DNA of 64,000 nucleotides from Aphrophora alni (taxonomy: Eukaryota; Arthropoda; Insecta; Hemiptera; Aphrophoridae), in NCBI GenBank assembly GCA_963513935.1, contig OY740769.1, positions 69,646,984-69,710,983 on the forward strand. Reading direction: 5' to 3'. Positions within the stretch are counted from its first letter, which is position 1, and each line of letters begins with the position of its first letter. Both the position numbers and the translations under genes were made by a program. Positions 26,587 to 37,714 of this stretch are shown piece after piece. The notes below the pieces were generated by a model that was not told the origin of the DNA, made no database searches, and was given only the letters and a program-made list of their open reading frames with translations.

Positions 26587-26651
26587 ATCTAGACTGGGAA
26601 TCGGACCCAGGATGTTTAACGCCAATGCTCTACCAACTGAGCTATCCTAAT
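26587..26651 (-). pseudogene. tRNA-like sequence, mirror copy
   Basis: Reverse complement of 47749-47813, described there. It has a D-arm and T-arm like a tRNA but a middle too short for a normal anticodon arm plus variable loop. Confidence 0.55.
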
Positions 26652-26940
26652 CGCTTCCCAGTATACTTCTTACTTAACTTCTCAACTTACAGTCCCTACG
26701 TATGCATTTGCTAATTGATTTTAATTTTTTTTTTTTTATTTATTTTGTTTTTGTTTTTAAGCTATTGAAATTGTTATATTTTTGCAGATAGAAAGTAGTT
26801 GAAATCCTGCTAAATTATTTCAGTCATATATTCATACTTCAGAAATTTATAATATGTTTATCGGGTGGGAGGGATGGGGAATTTTTGTTTTGTTTTTATC
26901 AACAAATTTTAAGTTCCGTTTTTATGATAAGCTTTTAAAT

Positions 26941-27174
26941 TTAACATAAGTAGAGTGTGCGCCAGTTGAGAACAAAAATGGTGGGGGTATCACCTCGGGC
27001 TAATCTCTTGGCTAGTTTTGTACCCGGACCGCAATAGTTGTAAGAGGGTAAATGGAGTTCTACAGGCAATAGATCTATAGCCTTGTTTAAAACCTTATCA
27101 CCAACGCTTAAAATTCCAGAAACGAGACCACGGCCCTTTTTGACCCGTTTTAATGTTGTTCGTCCCTTTGCCAT
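26941..27174 (-). CDS. PLA2-like capsid protein N-terminal fragment, mirror copy
   Basis: This is the 77-codon mirror of 47226-47459. It differs by one residue (KLAK here, KLAE there). The ATG is at 27172-27174. The basic N-terminus and the YNYCGPGTKL calcium-loop-like motif of parvovirus-type phospholipase A2 domains are present. The frame then enters the terminal repeat and ends in flanking host DNA. No catalytic His-Asp pair is left, so enzymatic activity is not expected. Confidence 0.7.
   Translation of the reverse strand: MAKGRTTLKRVKKGRGLVSGILSVGDKVLNKAIDLLPVELHLPSYNYCGPGTKLAKRLARGDTPTIFVLNWRTLYLC
26949..26988. repeat. Polinton terminal inverted repeat (third copy)
   Basis: Begins AGTAGAGTGTGCGCC. 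Identical over 40 bases to 42729-42768 and to the reverse complement of 47412-47451. The six bases before it, AACATA, are the target-site sequence. Confidence 0.95.
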
Positions 27175-27193
27175 TTCTATACTGAATCAATAC

Positions 27194-28162
27194 TCAAGGG
27201 TGCAACGTATTTATGGTGTCGTCGCTCCACACCATACGCCAATGACTAAATGTATCTTTAGGAGTATCGACTTTACTATATTGCTTTTTAATCGTATGTG
27301 CGAGATCAATCAATTCCCTTCGCCATTTGTTCTCTATTGTGTTCATTTTCTTACTGCAGGCTTTTAATGATTCAGCTTCAGTTGTTTTAATAGCCTGTAC
27401 TAATTGGGCTCGTGTGATGGCATCACTATCGGTAACACCGTCGGCAATATTACAAATACGTTTTGAAGAGGCATCAAAGCAGTCTTTTGTTTTATCTCTG
27501 AGTAGAGCACGATCTATAATTACACTCAATTCTTCAAGCTGATGAAAGTTGATTGCATCCAAGCTGCTAGTGCCATCCTTCACGTTGGTCAGTTTTTTAC
27601 CGCCACAGTTCCAACCGTTACTGTTCAACGGTATTACTTTGCTGTCCACATAGTATTTGTTGGCTGGGTCTTCCGTGTGTATTGGGGTTTTTACGTTGCA
27701 TATATAGCTTTTTTGAGCGTCAAATTTATTGTGCGAATTTTTCCCAATAAAGTACATTCTAGCATATTTCACGTTTAAGCCATCGCCTTCCTCTAGAGGA
27801 ATACCAATATCCTGTAGCCGATAACTTTTAAAGTCATAGCCACTATTTAGTTTAACTGGAATCAACGATTCGAGATATCCTTTTGTCACGGCATCATCAT
27901 TGTCTTTCGGTTTAGCTAAACCGCCTATAGGTCTCCAGCTTGCGTCATATCGTTTCCTCTTGCCATCAAACATTAAACACTTTGTTTCTAATTGGTTAAG
28001 GGTGACCGCATCGGTTTCAGAGCGTGCTGTAGCTACATTATGTAACAATTTACCTCCTATATCATAGTCTCACTCTGGTGTAAAGTTAAACCCTACACCT
28101 TTAGGACCTATTTTTCTGTTGGAGCCGCCACTCTTATAACGTCCAAACTTGTCGACAATCAT
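27194..28162 (-). pseudogene. Fibre-like Polinton protein with in-frame TGA, mirror copy
   Basis: Mirror of 46238-47206. The same TGA is present here (28070-28072), so the nonsense change happened before the arms were duplicated. The 284 codons after it are identical in protein sequence to the other copy. The start codon overlaps the stop of the preceding gene in an ATGA arrangement. See 46238-47206 for domain notes. Confidence 0.75.
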
Positions 28163-29139
28163 CGTATTAATGTTCTTATTTTTGCAATTCCCGCGCCTTT
28201 TATAATTCCAGCTTCTTTTAGTTGTTTTATAATAGAAGCTATCTCATTTGCATGTCCCGTATGTCCTGCATCGTGAGATGCCAACAAATGTCTCAGTCTG
28301 TCACACAACTCATTCGGATCGTCCCAGTATGAATAACCTCTACCGCTAACTTTTTTAGGTGGAAATAACTGCTCTATAATGTTTCTATATTTCATAGATT
28401 TGTTACGATTAACTTGTCCGTTCGGATCGTATAATCTTTTGTGTGCACTGGATCTCACACAGATATCTCTATACGCTCGTAAATCGGCCTCGGTATATAT
28501 ATCATCATCGGGTATACGCTTAAACACCAACTCGTACAATCCTGGCGTCCCTTTATAGTGAACTCCGTCAATTATAATCTCACCATCGTCCGACAACTGA
28601 AGAGTCTTGTTACCGATCATCATAGAGTCGGCTCCGATTTTCGGTCCGTAACTGTGATCTATATTCTGACTACCGGCGGTATCTTTAATCATTTTGAGCA
28701 TATATTTTCGTGCCAGCGGATGTGCGAAAGTACTGTTTACCCATTTTTCAGATTCACTTTGCCCTACAGGTGTGGACAATAGTTCCCTTACACTGGGCTG
28801 CGGTCGGTCCGGAGTCTCTGCAATTACTTCGGTATCCATAAAATCAACACTAGGAGTAGCCGGTACTTCCCCCCACTCTTCATTTTTCTCTTCCTCACTC
28901 TCGCTGCTCCACTCATCCGCTATTTCCGTCTTTTCATCCAACTCTTCTTCTTCGGGTTTAATTTCTTGTTTCGGCAAAAACACTCCACTCTTCTGCAACT
29001 CTTTAATTATCGGTGTGTATTTCTTAGTATACATTCGTTCCTCTTCGACCTCTCCGTACCTCAGCTGTCTGTACTTTTTCATTATAGCCTTGCGCAATCT
29101 GGCTATCTCCAGCGTTAGATGCTCTCTCTTCTCAGACAT
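28159..29139 (-). CDS. Conserved Polinton protein, DUF8207-like, mirror copy
   Basis: Intact 326-codon mirror of 45261-46241. It differs at two residues (MKKYR for MKNYR, KQLK for KELK). It lies downstream of only a fragment of the ATPase gene and has lost the Polinton's left end, so whatever promoter drove it in the element is missing. See the other copy for domain description. Confidence 0.85.
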   Translation of the reverse strand: MSEKREHLTLEIARLRKAIMKKYRQLRYGEVEEERMYTKKYTPIIKELQKSGVFLPKQEIKPEEEELDEKTEIADEWSSESEEEKNEEWGEVPATPSVDFMDTEVIAETPDRPQPSVRELLSTPVGQSESEKWVNSTFAHPLARKYMLKMIKDTAGSQNIDHSYGPKIGADSMMIGNKTLQLSDDGEIIIDGVHYKGTPGLYELVFKRIPDDDIYTEADLRAYRDICVRSSAHKRLYDPNGQVNRNKSMKYRNIIEQLFPPKKVSGRGYSYWDDPNELCDRLRHLLASHDAGHTGHANEIASIIKQLKEAGIIKGAGIAKIRTLIR

Positions 29140-29182
29140 CTTGTAGAATGACGTTTGTTGCAAATATCACGCCTTTTGTACC

Positions 29183-29448
29183 TTAAAAATCTGTTACAAT
29201 TCGATCAAATCCAATTCTAAATCTTCCATTCTCCGGTTCACTGTCCTTATCTATTACAACGAATCCATGTTTATCTTTCCACGCGGTTGCACAAATGTTT
29301 TTAAATGCACTAAACACCATGTCAGTGTTTACGTGATCATTGTAAATGTGTCGTAAATTGAGATCGTCCTGCTTGAAAAGGACCAAGAGATTGGCATTGT
29401 CTCGAATCAATTGTTTGGGAATCCTGCTGTACGTCTGTCCTAAGTAGA
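29183..29448 (-). pseudogene. Packaging ATPase, C-terminal fragment
   Basis: Corresponds to about the last 88 residues of the ATPase at 44525-45217, from YLGQTYSRIPKQ to the end. Walker A and Walker B are both missing, so it cannot bind ATP as the family does. The frame upstream of YLGQTY (MFTTLEL, to 29467) is read from S2 sequence and is a chance extension over the junction. Confidence 0.93.
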
Positions 29449-29502
29449 GTTCTAGAGTTGTAAACATATTGCTATGTTAACCAAATGTAAATTCTAAAAA
29501 TC

Positions 29503-29552
29503 AATATATATATATATATATATATTTAATATTTAATATATATATATGTATA

Positions 29553-29601
<49 letters not shown>
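29503..29601. repeat. TA-rich microsatellite next to the inversion junction
   Basis: (TA)n with ATTTAATATTTAA and ATGTA interruptions, starting 55 bp inside S2. Long TA arrays extrude cruciforms and are frequent breakpoints, so its position beside the fold-back junction may not be accidental. Confidence 0.9.
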
Positions 29602-29606
<5 letters not shown>

Positions 29607-31399
29607 TAATTTTAGTACTCCAGAGTCAAGGGGTTTGTTAGAGTTATTACACTATTTCTGATTCCTATATATTACTTAAATTAGATGTAAAATATATCTA
29701 TTTTAAAATAGTTGATATATTATTGTCGTTTTCAATATTGTGAAGTAATCGTTCGAAAATTACCAAACAAAAAGTATTCATATGCTACATAAAAATAAAT
29801 ATACTATAAAAATATATAACAATGTACCTAACTTTTTACAAAAGCATGATGAAGAACTTATAATAGTTTATTCAAAACAAGAAACATATAAATAACAACT
29901 TATTTTAAACAACTAGTAATTGTTTAGTAAACTGGATAAAAAAAAATTATGTAACTACGTTAGGAGAACATAAATGTTGCATTGTTTACAATTTTTTGGA
30001 AGAAGCGACTAAATGCTTAAATTCTGCTCTGAAAATATTGTAAAAATGGTTATATAATTTTCATTACCGGTTTAAACCTTCTATGTTTTATTTACTTGTT
30101 ATACGTAACATATAAGAAGAATTTACGTACGTATGAACATTAATTTCATAAATGTAAAACTACTTCGTTCGTTACAAAATTAAACTGATCAATACAAATG
30201 GTAGCCCCACTCTTGATGCAATCTCTTACAACCCGTATAATCCCGAGTAAGTGGATATGCTTGCTCTAGAATAGCATGAACCAATTTACTAAACTACTCA
30301 GGACAGTGGAGCATAAACATGGGTATTGGAATAACTCAAAACAGCTTTTTTTTTTATAATAGCTACCATAAAGCAAACATTGAGTCTAAAAGTACTTATT
30401 TAAAATCCACTGTAAAACTAGTATAATAGGAACTCTTCAACGAAAAATAATAAATAATGTCTATTTATTTATCGTTTTATTATCGTTTTTATTACCTAAA
30501 TTATTTTAGTATTTACCTAGCAGCACAATTTTGAGATAACCATTTCAAAATTTTATTATGACAAAAATTACAACACAAACTAACTATACCAAATAAAATA
30601 TACAACATAACAAATAAGATTCAAGTTGTTTTCTAAGAAAAATAAATTATGCAGTTAAGGCTGGTATGATTTGAACCTTTACTTGAACAAGGATATTATC
30701 TTGTTGCTGATGATTATTTATATGTGATGGAATATTTTTAATATGTGTAGGTATAAAATTTCATAACAGAGCTGTGTAAGCAGGCCTAAAATTATGACGT
30801 CCATCGACTTGTTATTTGAATAACAAATTTGTTATGTCAACATATAAGTGTCTATTCGTTCCAATAAAAACTGTAAGTAAGCGAGCCGCAGTAGTTTTCT
30901 AGAGTTATGTAACGATGTCTATCCACAGTGGGAGCAACAACTACTGTGGACTACCACTGTGTAAATTACATTTTCACATTTGTATAGTTAGGTCCTAGTA
31001 GTTTCCAGTTATTCCTTTCTTGTAGCGTTTGCGCCAACATTTTATCCTTTGTAATAATAACATTAATTTCAAATACTTTTTTTTGTTATGCAATTTTTAT
31101 TTTACTGATATTTTCAATCATGCATTTTCCTTAAACTTACATTTGAAAAAATAAATTATATAACAATTGATTTTGAAATCATAACGAATACTCTGTGTAA
31201 AATATACATTTTTCTAACAAAAACTATATGGAATATATACAAAATAATTTACAAAATTTAAAATGTTATAAAACATGAAATACAGGGTTATCGGAATAGA
31301 ATACCCGTATTTGACAAATTTATTACTTCATAAACATAGGCTACTGAAACTATTTTTGTCTAAAATAAAGAGGAAAGTTGGGATTAATTTTTTTTTTAA
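29602..31399. other. AT-rich DNA, no gene seen
   Basis: No coding domain was recognised. A stretch at about 30180-30262 (CTGATCAATACAAA ... ACAACCCGTATAATCCCGAG) resembles 945-1015, suggesting two diverged copies of a dispersed repeat. A moderately GC-richer patch lies at 30640-30970 without a readable domain. Confidence 0.45.
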
Positions 31400-31975
31400 A
31401 TCTCAAAAATAATCCGTTGAAGGTCGACCGACATCAAATCTATAATCGATATGTTACCTCGTATCCTGAAACATGTCCGGAGTCACAGTTATAATGGCAG
31501 TAATGATCATTTACCTGAGATATACTGCGTCACGCTCACAATAAAGATGTCATAGGATTGACCAGGAAGTAGCACCACCACTACTTATCCAACCCACTCG
31601 TACACTGGGCTTTCCTTGTGAATCTTGAATTTGTTCTATAATACGGCAACGCAAAAATTTTAATACAAATTTCATGAACACCAGTTTCTTGTTCAATCTA
31701 AGGAGGTTCAAACAGGTTAAAAATATCATAACAAAAGTCCAACAGATTATTTTCTTAAGAGCCTAATAACTCGGTAGCACAATATACTTCACCAAACATT
31801 CACTTTGTAATAATTACTTTTACTTGTCTAAGACATTTGGTTGTTCGGATTTCCAAATTCTACATTTATGGCGGTTAATAATACACCTGTTGATATTGAA
31901 CGTAGCTACATCTGTAAAGAATACTCGACTGAGAAAATTCTAATAATTTAAAATTTCCTGCAGCATAAATTTTTT
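31400..31975 (-). pseudogene. Tc1/mariner-superfamily transposase remnant
   Basis: The minus strand reads, in pieces, FSQSSILY then a frame change to TDVATFNINR...NRHKCRIWKSEQP. This matches the ILFTDEATF.N.G.VNRHN..YW..ENP block of a common arthropod Tc1/mariner-like transposase family. Further on come VRVGWISSGGATSW, where the family has RWIGRGGPVSWPPRSPDLTPLDF, and ITAIITVTPDMF...YRFDV near the C-terminus, where the family has ACATITPEML. Order and spacing agree with the family. The glutamate after the first catalytic aspartate is changed (TDVAT for TDEAT), and many stops and frameshifts are present, so it is long dead. No terminal inverted repeats were identified. Confidence 0.75.
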
Positions 31976-34379
31976 TTAAAATAGCTCGACTTGTGACGTC
32001 TTTTGTTTAAGTGTAATTTCTTAGATGAATTTTTATTTGTACAATTATAAACCTTTATACAAAACATTTTTTTAACAACCATTTTAGGAGAAAAAGTTTT
32101 CTTTTAATTTTCTTGGGCAACAAGGTGTTGTATTCTGGTTTCTTTTTCTGTATCACAAATGATTTATTATACCATTCGTCAATAGCTTTATATTCTATTG
32201 CATCGCAAAACCATACGATAGTGTATAATTACGTTTATCACTCCCAATTGATTTGAATTTAGCGAAACAAAGTATATAATTAATTGTTCGGTTCCAATCG
32301 TACTCTTTAGACAGAAAACAGGTTATTTTCATCATTGAAGCTGGATATATATATATCCATTTTGTAGAAAAACATAATTCAAAAAAAGATTCCCTCACAT
32401 AATAGCGATTGTTAAGCTAGTGGAATGTAGTTCAAAATTATTACTTTAACGTGTGTTCTCGGTGTGTTTCGGTTTCATGAAACCGAATCAGTCAGAGCAG
32501 TTCAGAGTTACTTCCGCAACCAATATAATAATGACCACCCCTTTACTCTTTCCACCAAACATTTGTTGAATCCACAGTACGACTAAAATGAAACAAATCC
32601 CTGTGTGTGTACGATTCTGTGTTACAGTAGAACAGACTAGGCTGATCTATGTACGAACTAATAAGACATCAAAAAAACGTGCATTATTTGAGATAATAGA
32701 TTTCACAACAATGATTTGGGGAATGTTACGTAAAACTATGGACGTAATACATTTTTTTAAACATATTACTCATGCGTACAAAAAAATCTGGTTAGAAATT
32801 ATGTACAAAATTGTTATTCGTATTGAGAAAGAAGAGATATTTTTGTGAAAAAATTAATATTTAAATTAGGTTTAATTTAACTGGAAGAACGGGGCTAATT
32901 ACTATTTTTGTGAATTTTTGGATTTTTTTTTGCGATAGCCTAAGCATGAATATGTTTTACACTTTGAGCAAAGGTAGAATTATTTGAAAGCTTAAAACAC
33001 GTTCTTTTTTTAATTCAAAAAACAACCATGATATTGCGTATTTTCAAATGCTAGAATCAAGTTTATTCCAATTACACACGAGGGGGAACAAGATAGAAGT
33101 TAGCAAAACAATGACCAACCAAAGAACCTCGCATAAGTCTGGATTTCATCAACACACTCTAGGTCGGTGACCTTTAATTGAGTTATCAACAGAAATAGCA
33201 TCATTCCATTTTGGCATTATGTACTCATTTTAGATACCTGATAATCTCGCTGAACGAAAAAACAAACAATTTTTAATATTATTAGCAGACAAGTTTGTCT
33301 GCAGTTTCTTGACGGACAAATAGTCACGTATTCATTTATTACAAATTATAAAGTGTTATTTATAATGTGAAGTTCAGAAAAATCTGACAGTCATGTTTTT
33401 TGTCTTTATCTAGAAAATATACTCATTTTTCTACATAAATATAACTACAACCATCAATTTTGATCTACCTTGTTTTACGATTGATGAAAATAAATGAATG
33501 AAAATAGACAATTTATAATTCTGTAAATAAAAATATAATTATTTGATAATTTATATTTAGAACTCTAATGTCAAATGCAAACAAATCAAAATAATTCCAA
33601 TTAAAAATAGTTCCAATAGAGCCACTGTTCAAATATATTAACGTTATTTAATCAAAACTAAAGAGGCTAAATTAAAAATAGGTTAAAACATAGTTCTCGA
33701 GAAATTGGATCTTGATTTTTATAGAGGTATCTACAATTATTGAATTATTTAAAATCTTTAACGAGAAATTAATTTAATGCCATATCATGTGAGGCACATT
33801 ATGTCTATATTGTGTATAAACCCAGTCGTTTATTTTGAAAAAAAATTATATTTAATTTAAACTCTCAATAAAGAAGCAACATAATATTTACAATGGATTT
33901 ACACATTTTTTTTTTTTCAAAATAAGAAACTCAACAACAGACAAACTATACTATTATTAAATTTGACTAATGTCTTTAGGTAATTTTAAACATTATAATT
34001 AAATACGCATAAAAGAAAATTCAAATTTTATTTACAAAATAAAACAGTGAAATAGAAAAACATTTTTTAATGTTTTTTTCTCTCTTTTATGAATTAAACC
34101 TAAAAGTTTATTGACTTACTCTCTTCCTAAAATAAGACTTCTAAATCAAGCTAATCAATTCTCCCCTTCCCATCAAATGGTTTGTTTATTTTAATTTCAA
34201 AACCTGCCTCTCAGCAATACATTAAAACGTCAGCCCTAGCTTCTGAAGTCACTGAAAAGAGATAGGAATAAAGTTTCAATAATGACTTTTGCCAAAGCTG
34301 ATAATTAATTAATGTTGCATCGTAAAATAACTCCAGTGAACGGGCTAAAGTGATTGTAACTCTTATTATTATTTTTTCC
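31976..34379. other. AT-rich DNA, no gene seen
   Basis: Contains a perfect 20-bp palindrome at 32468-32487 and an open frame at 32588-32848 (86 codons with no recognised domain and no supporting features). The DNA at 33060-33250 is slightly GC-richer, but nothing could be read in it. Confidence 0.45.
32468..32487. repeat. Perfect 20-bp palindrome
   Basis: TTCGGTTTCA is followed at once by its reverse complement. A dimeric protein-binding site or the end of a decayed element are both possible. There is nothing else to decide between them. Confidence 0.85.
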
Positions 34380-34705
34380 AATAAGATATGAAATCGTCTA
34401 TATGGACCTGTTGTAATTCATTAGTAATTAGACCAATTCATATTGCCTTTTTTGCTATCTCATCAACAGTTTCATTGTTTATTATACCTGAGTGTCCTGT
34501 CACCGACTGGTAAGATTTTGTTTCAATAATATCAATTAAAGCTCAATTTAAAATACCCTCTCCTTAATGGTGTTGACGTTTAACATTACTTTTGTTGCTA
34601 ATTGGGGATCTGAACAAATTACAATTTCTTTTTTCTTTTAGATTTTTAATGTAGTCTACTGCTTTTCATATTAAGTACAGTTCTGCTGTAAATCTTGTAT
34701 AATTT
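34380..34705 (-). pseudogene. LINE RNase H domain remnant
   Basis: On the minus strand one frame gives FTAELYLI, a stop, KAVDYIKNLKEKKEIVICSDP and QLATKVML. This corresponds to the TxFTAELxAIxxAL...IxICSDSxSA part of RNase HI domains in LINE-type retrotransposons. After frame breaks, VTGHSGIINNETVDEIAKKAI follows, corresponding to VPGHxGIxGNExADxLAKxA. The glutamate of AEL, the aspartate of CSD and the histidine of GHSG are all visible. Stops and frameshifts make it inactive. No reverse transcriptase or endonuclase could be read in the surroundings, so it is a short relic, probably of an I/Jockey-related element. Confidence 0.78.
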
Positions 34706-35052
34706 CATTCAAGGAACACTTAAACTTGATGTTGTATTGTAAGATATAAAATACAGCCTACAATAGCTTGGCTAAAAAGTAGCAACGATATTACAGTTTA
34801 GCTCCATCTAGCTATTTGTAATAAAAATGTGTTTCCTACTTGTTTGTACATGTTGTTTATATGTGTTTTGAATTAAGTTTGTTATATAGGGTGAGTCCTA
34901 AGAGTAAAATATCGACTATTGATATATGGTGTTCTTTTCACTTGGTAGGGGTTTTCATTTTGTCTGATATTTAATGTAAAACAATATTAATCCAAAAAAC
35001 GAATGATAGTTGTAACATTATCATAAAGATACATCGTTGAGATAGAAAAAAG

Positions 35053-35083
<31 letters not shown>

Positions 35084-36985
35084 AATATACAAAGTAAAAT
35101 TGCATCACCAGCAATGACCATATTCCTAACGTGCATCAATACTAACTAGCTAACTTTATATAGTTATGTAACCAAATGTCTCAGCTGAATGTATGACGAA
35201 GCCTCAAAATAAGTTAAATGTTAAAATTTTTCAATTGATTTTTATTATCATAAAATGTAATTTCAACTGAATCTAAAATATAGAATTTCTTGAAAATATA
35301 ACTTAGAATAACTAAAAGTTTCGGTTGAATTAACAAAAAAATTTAAATCTTCATTGTACCCAACTAAATATGTTCAGTAATTTTAGTAGATATCCATTCA
35401 ACTTGTACATTTCACATTATCATTGAATGACCATTGCAGTATCAATAGTTTAAATGCACTTTTTCTAAGTCTGTTACACGGTGAACAGGGCTTTGAATAT
35501 AAATACTTTTTTTCTTAACTAATCAAAAAAGTGATTATCTTGTCTCTTAAATTGCAAATTGTTTAGAAGTTAATGACTTTTTGAGAAATAGTACTAGCTA
35601 TATTGGTTACAAATTTGATAACATGTGATTTTCGGTTGTAATCATTTAAACAAGCAAAGTTTAAAATAAATTTTAAAAACTAAATTTTTGTACAGTTAAC
35701 CTGATAGAGGAATGGCACAAAATTGGTGTAAAAATAGAAAACAGCAAACTTTTGCAATGTCGTCAACCTTATAACACTATTTTATATTGACGAATGAAAT
35801 TTTACTACTTAAACAGGCCCCTATTTACTCATTTAATATAATTCTGTATAAATAAGTATGAATAAGGAAATGTATAGTTTACATACTGAAAAATTTAGTT
35901 TTCAGTTTAGGGAATCGATTTTATAAACATTATGTTTCCGGTGATATCATAATAATTCTATTCAGTATGTAAAAAAAAGAGACGGAGAATAATAAATTAA
36001 AATTTACGTCATATTAATAGTCTAGTGTTAGAACATTTTCTTGTTAAAGTTGTAATCGCTGTTTTAAAAACTATTCTAAGGTCAAAATATGAGATGATTA
36101 ATATGTACAATAATAGTAACAATAAGGTATCGGGATTAAAAACGATTGTTTGAGTTTTTATTTAAAGTTAAATCGCATTAGGCTGAGTTCCTTTGTTTTT
36201 ATATTCAATATAAAATCTGACCTCACGTCTGTGCGATGGGCCTAGTATTTGAACTAAATACAATTGATTGTTAATATTATTCTTATATTTTGTAAATGTC
36301 TTAGAAAGTGCGAACTTGTTCCCTAAACATGTATCTTATCTCCTAACAATAATAACCTCCATATTCTTCATACTTTAATCATAATTTAATAATTTTAAAT
36401 TAAATTCTATATAACAGTAAATACATATTCAACTTTCAAAATACAAAATTAATTACCTTTATTTTTGTAATACACAAAGCTGGATAGAGTGCTCTGTTGT
36501 TTATTTTTAATCAAACGTTTTAAAGAAGAAGAACTAGTATACAATATTTTCAGTTGCACAGTTGTTTCGTTTAATTAAGTACGTTTGGCATCCGTCAAGG
36601 TTTCTACTTATGTGCCGTATAGATATATTTTTTTTATCTGTCTCTCATTATTTTTGTTTATTTATTTTAGTAAATACATAATGTAATATATTGTATAAAT
36701 TATAAAGTGACTACTTGCAGCTTATATGTGGAGGGGTCTTAAAATTTTACTATAATAGTTAATTTTTGATTTATCATTAATTGATCAAGTATCTCTATAT
36801 ATTTGTGACTTTTATAAATGATTTTAAAGAGCTCAAACCCCTTAGCTATCTTGTATTTTTTATAAGAGAAAAGACTGCTAGTATGTTAAAGTAACAAACT
36901 TTAAGTCTCTAATTTGACTTTAGAATAAATCTTCATTTCTTTCAGATTAAATAAGTTAACACCTTTTTATAGTCACTACAGAGCA

Positions 36986-37021
36986 ATATATATATATATA
37001 TATATAATATTATATATATAA
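36986..37021. repeat. (TA)n tract
   Basis: Short interrupted TA array in S2. Confidence 0.85.
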
Positions 37022-37664
37022 TAACAATTGCATATAGATGAAACGTCCATTAAAAAAAGGTAATAACAATGAAAAGTATTAAGTAAACAAACAATTTAAT
37101 TTTTTTAAAATTATATTCATTAGACCTTGAAAGCTAGATTGCTTTTTATAAATGAATAAGTCATATTTCGTTACTACATACAATAACATTTCTTAATAAT
37201 GTAAATTCATATTATAAGATTCAGAAAAATATGATTGGTAAAATTTAGTACTAGAATTCAAAGAGACAAATAAATAGGTGTAAAGAGGCGTAATTGGTTT
37301 GTTATGCAAAAAGTACGTACATTTAATTTAAATTTACTAAATATTGACTGAAAATAGGCCTATTATTTATGTCATGTGTACAATAGAAATTGTTTTAGTA
37401 AATAAACGTTTATTGCTTGGATACCACCAGTCCTGAACATATTTTAATGCACTCGTGTCAAATGGTATTTAAATATAATTTACGATCAGTACTAATAATG
37501 CTAAAAATTCAAAACAAAATTAAAATAGAAAATTTGAAAACATATAAGTGGTAGTTGTTCATGTACTCATACTAACGTATGTTTTAGTTCTGAAAATCCT
37601 CTAAGCCTATTGGCGTAAAAATACCTCAATTATTAATGAAATAACATTAAGCCCATTATCTTAA

Positions 37665-37714
37665 AAAATTGTGATTTACTAATTAACAATTGTTCATTAG
37701 TAAATCACAATTTT
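37665..37714. repeat. Perfect 18-bp-stem hairpin
   Basis: AAAATTGTGATTTACTAA pairs perfectly with 37697-37714 around a 14-base loop that itself contains AACAATTGTT. Such a stem could form a cruciform, be the remains of a fold-back MITE, or be a small-RNA precursor. There is no evidence of transcription in the sequence. Confidence 0.85.

Larger units (their letters stand above)
9414..29448. repeat. X, large inverted-repeat arm (20 kb)
   Basis: This block pairs leftward with 1-5879 and rightward with 44952-63214. Across S2, paired positions sum to 74400 near the Polinton and to 74449-74453 further out. The drift comes from microsatellite and homopolymer length differences. Single-base differences occur roughly every 100-300 bp by eye. 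The inner end (29448) falls inside the Polinton ATPase gene, where this side is cut while the other side is intact. The outer end is the S1 boundary at 9414. The block carries the BEL remnants, non-coding AT-rich DNA, a tRNA-like sequence and the right half of the Polinton. Confidence 0.95.
26949..29448 (-). mobile_element. Polinton right half, inverted copy cut in the ATPase
   Basis: Mirror of 44952-47451. It keeps the flanking target-site copy (26943-26948, AACATA), the terminal inverted repeat (26949-26988), the PLA2-like fragment, the broken fibre gene, the whole DUF8207-like gene and the last third of the ATPase. The left half of the element (ATPase start, integrase, polymerase fragment, other terminal repeat) is absent, because 29448 is the inner boundary of the inverted duplication. 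It was therefore made by copying flanking DNA plus half an already inserted Polinton, not by a second transposition. Confidence 0.93.

Noticed and set aside
27083..27778. Plus-strand open frames over the mirror Polinton genes
   Set aside because: Antisense shadows of the fibre and PLA2-like genes, with no domain of their own.
32588..32848. 86-codon frame in S2
   Set aside because: No domain, no supporting signals, and frames of this length are expected in 64 kb.
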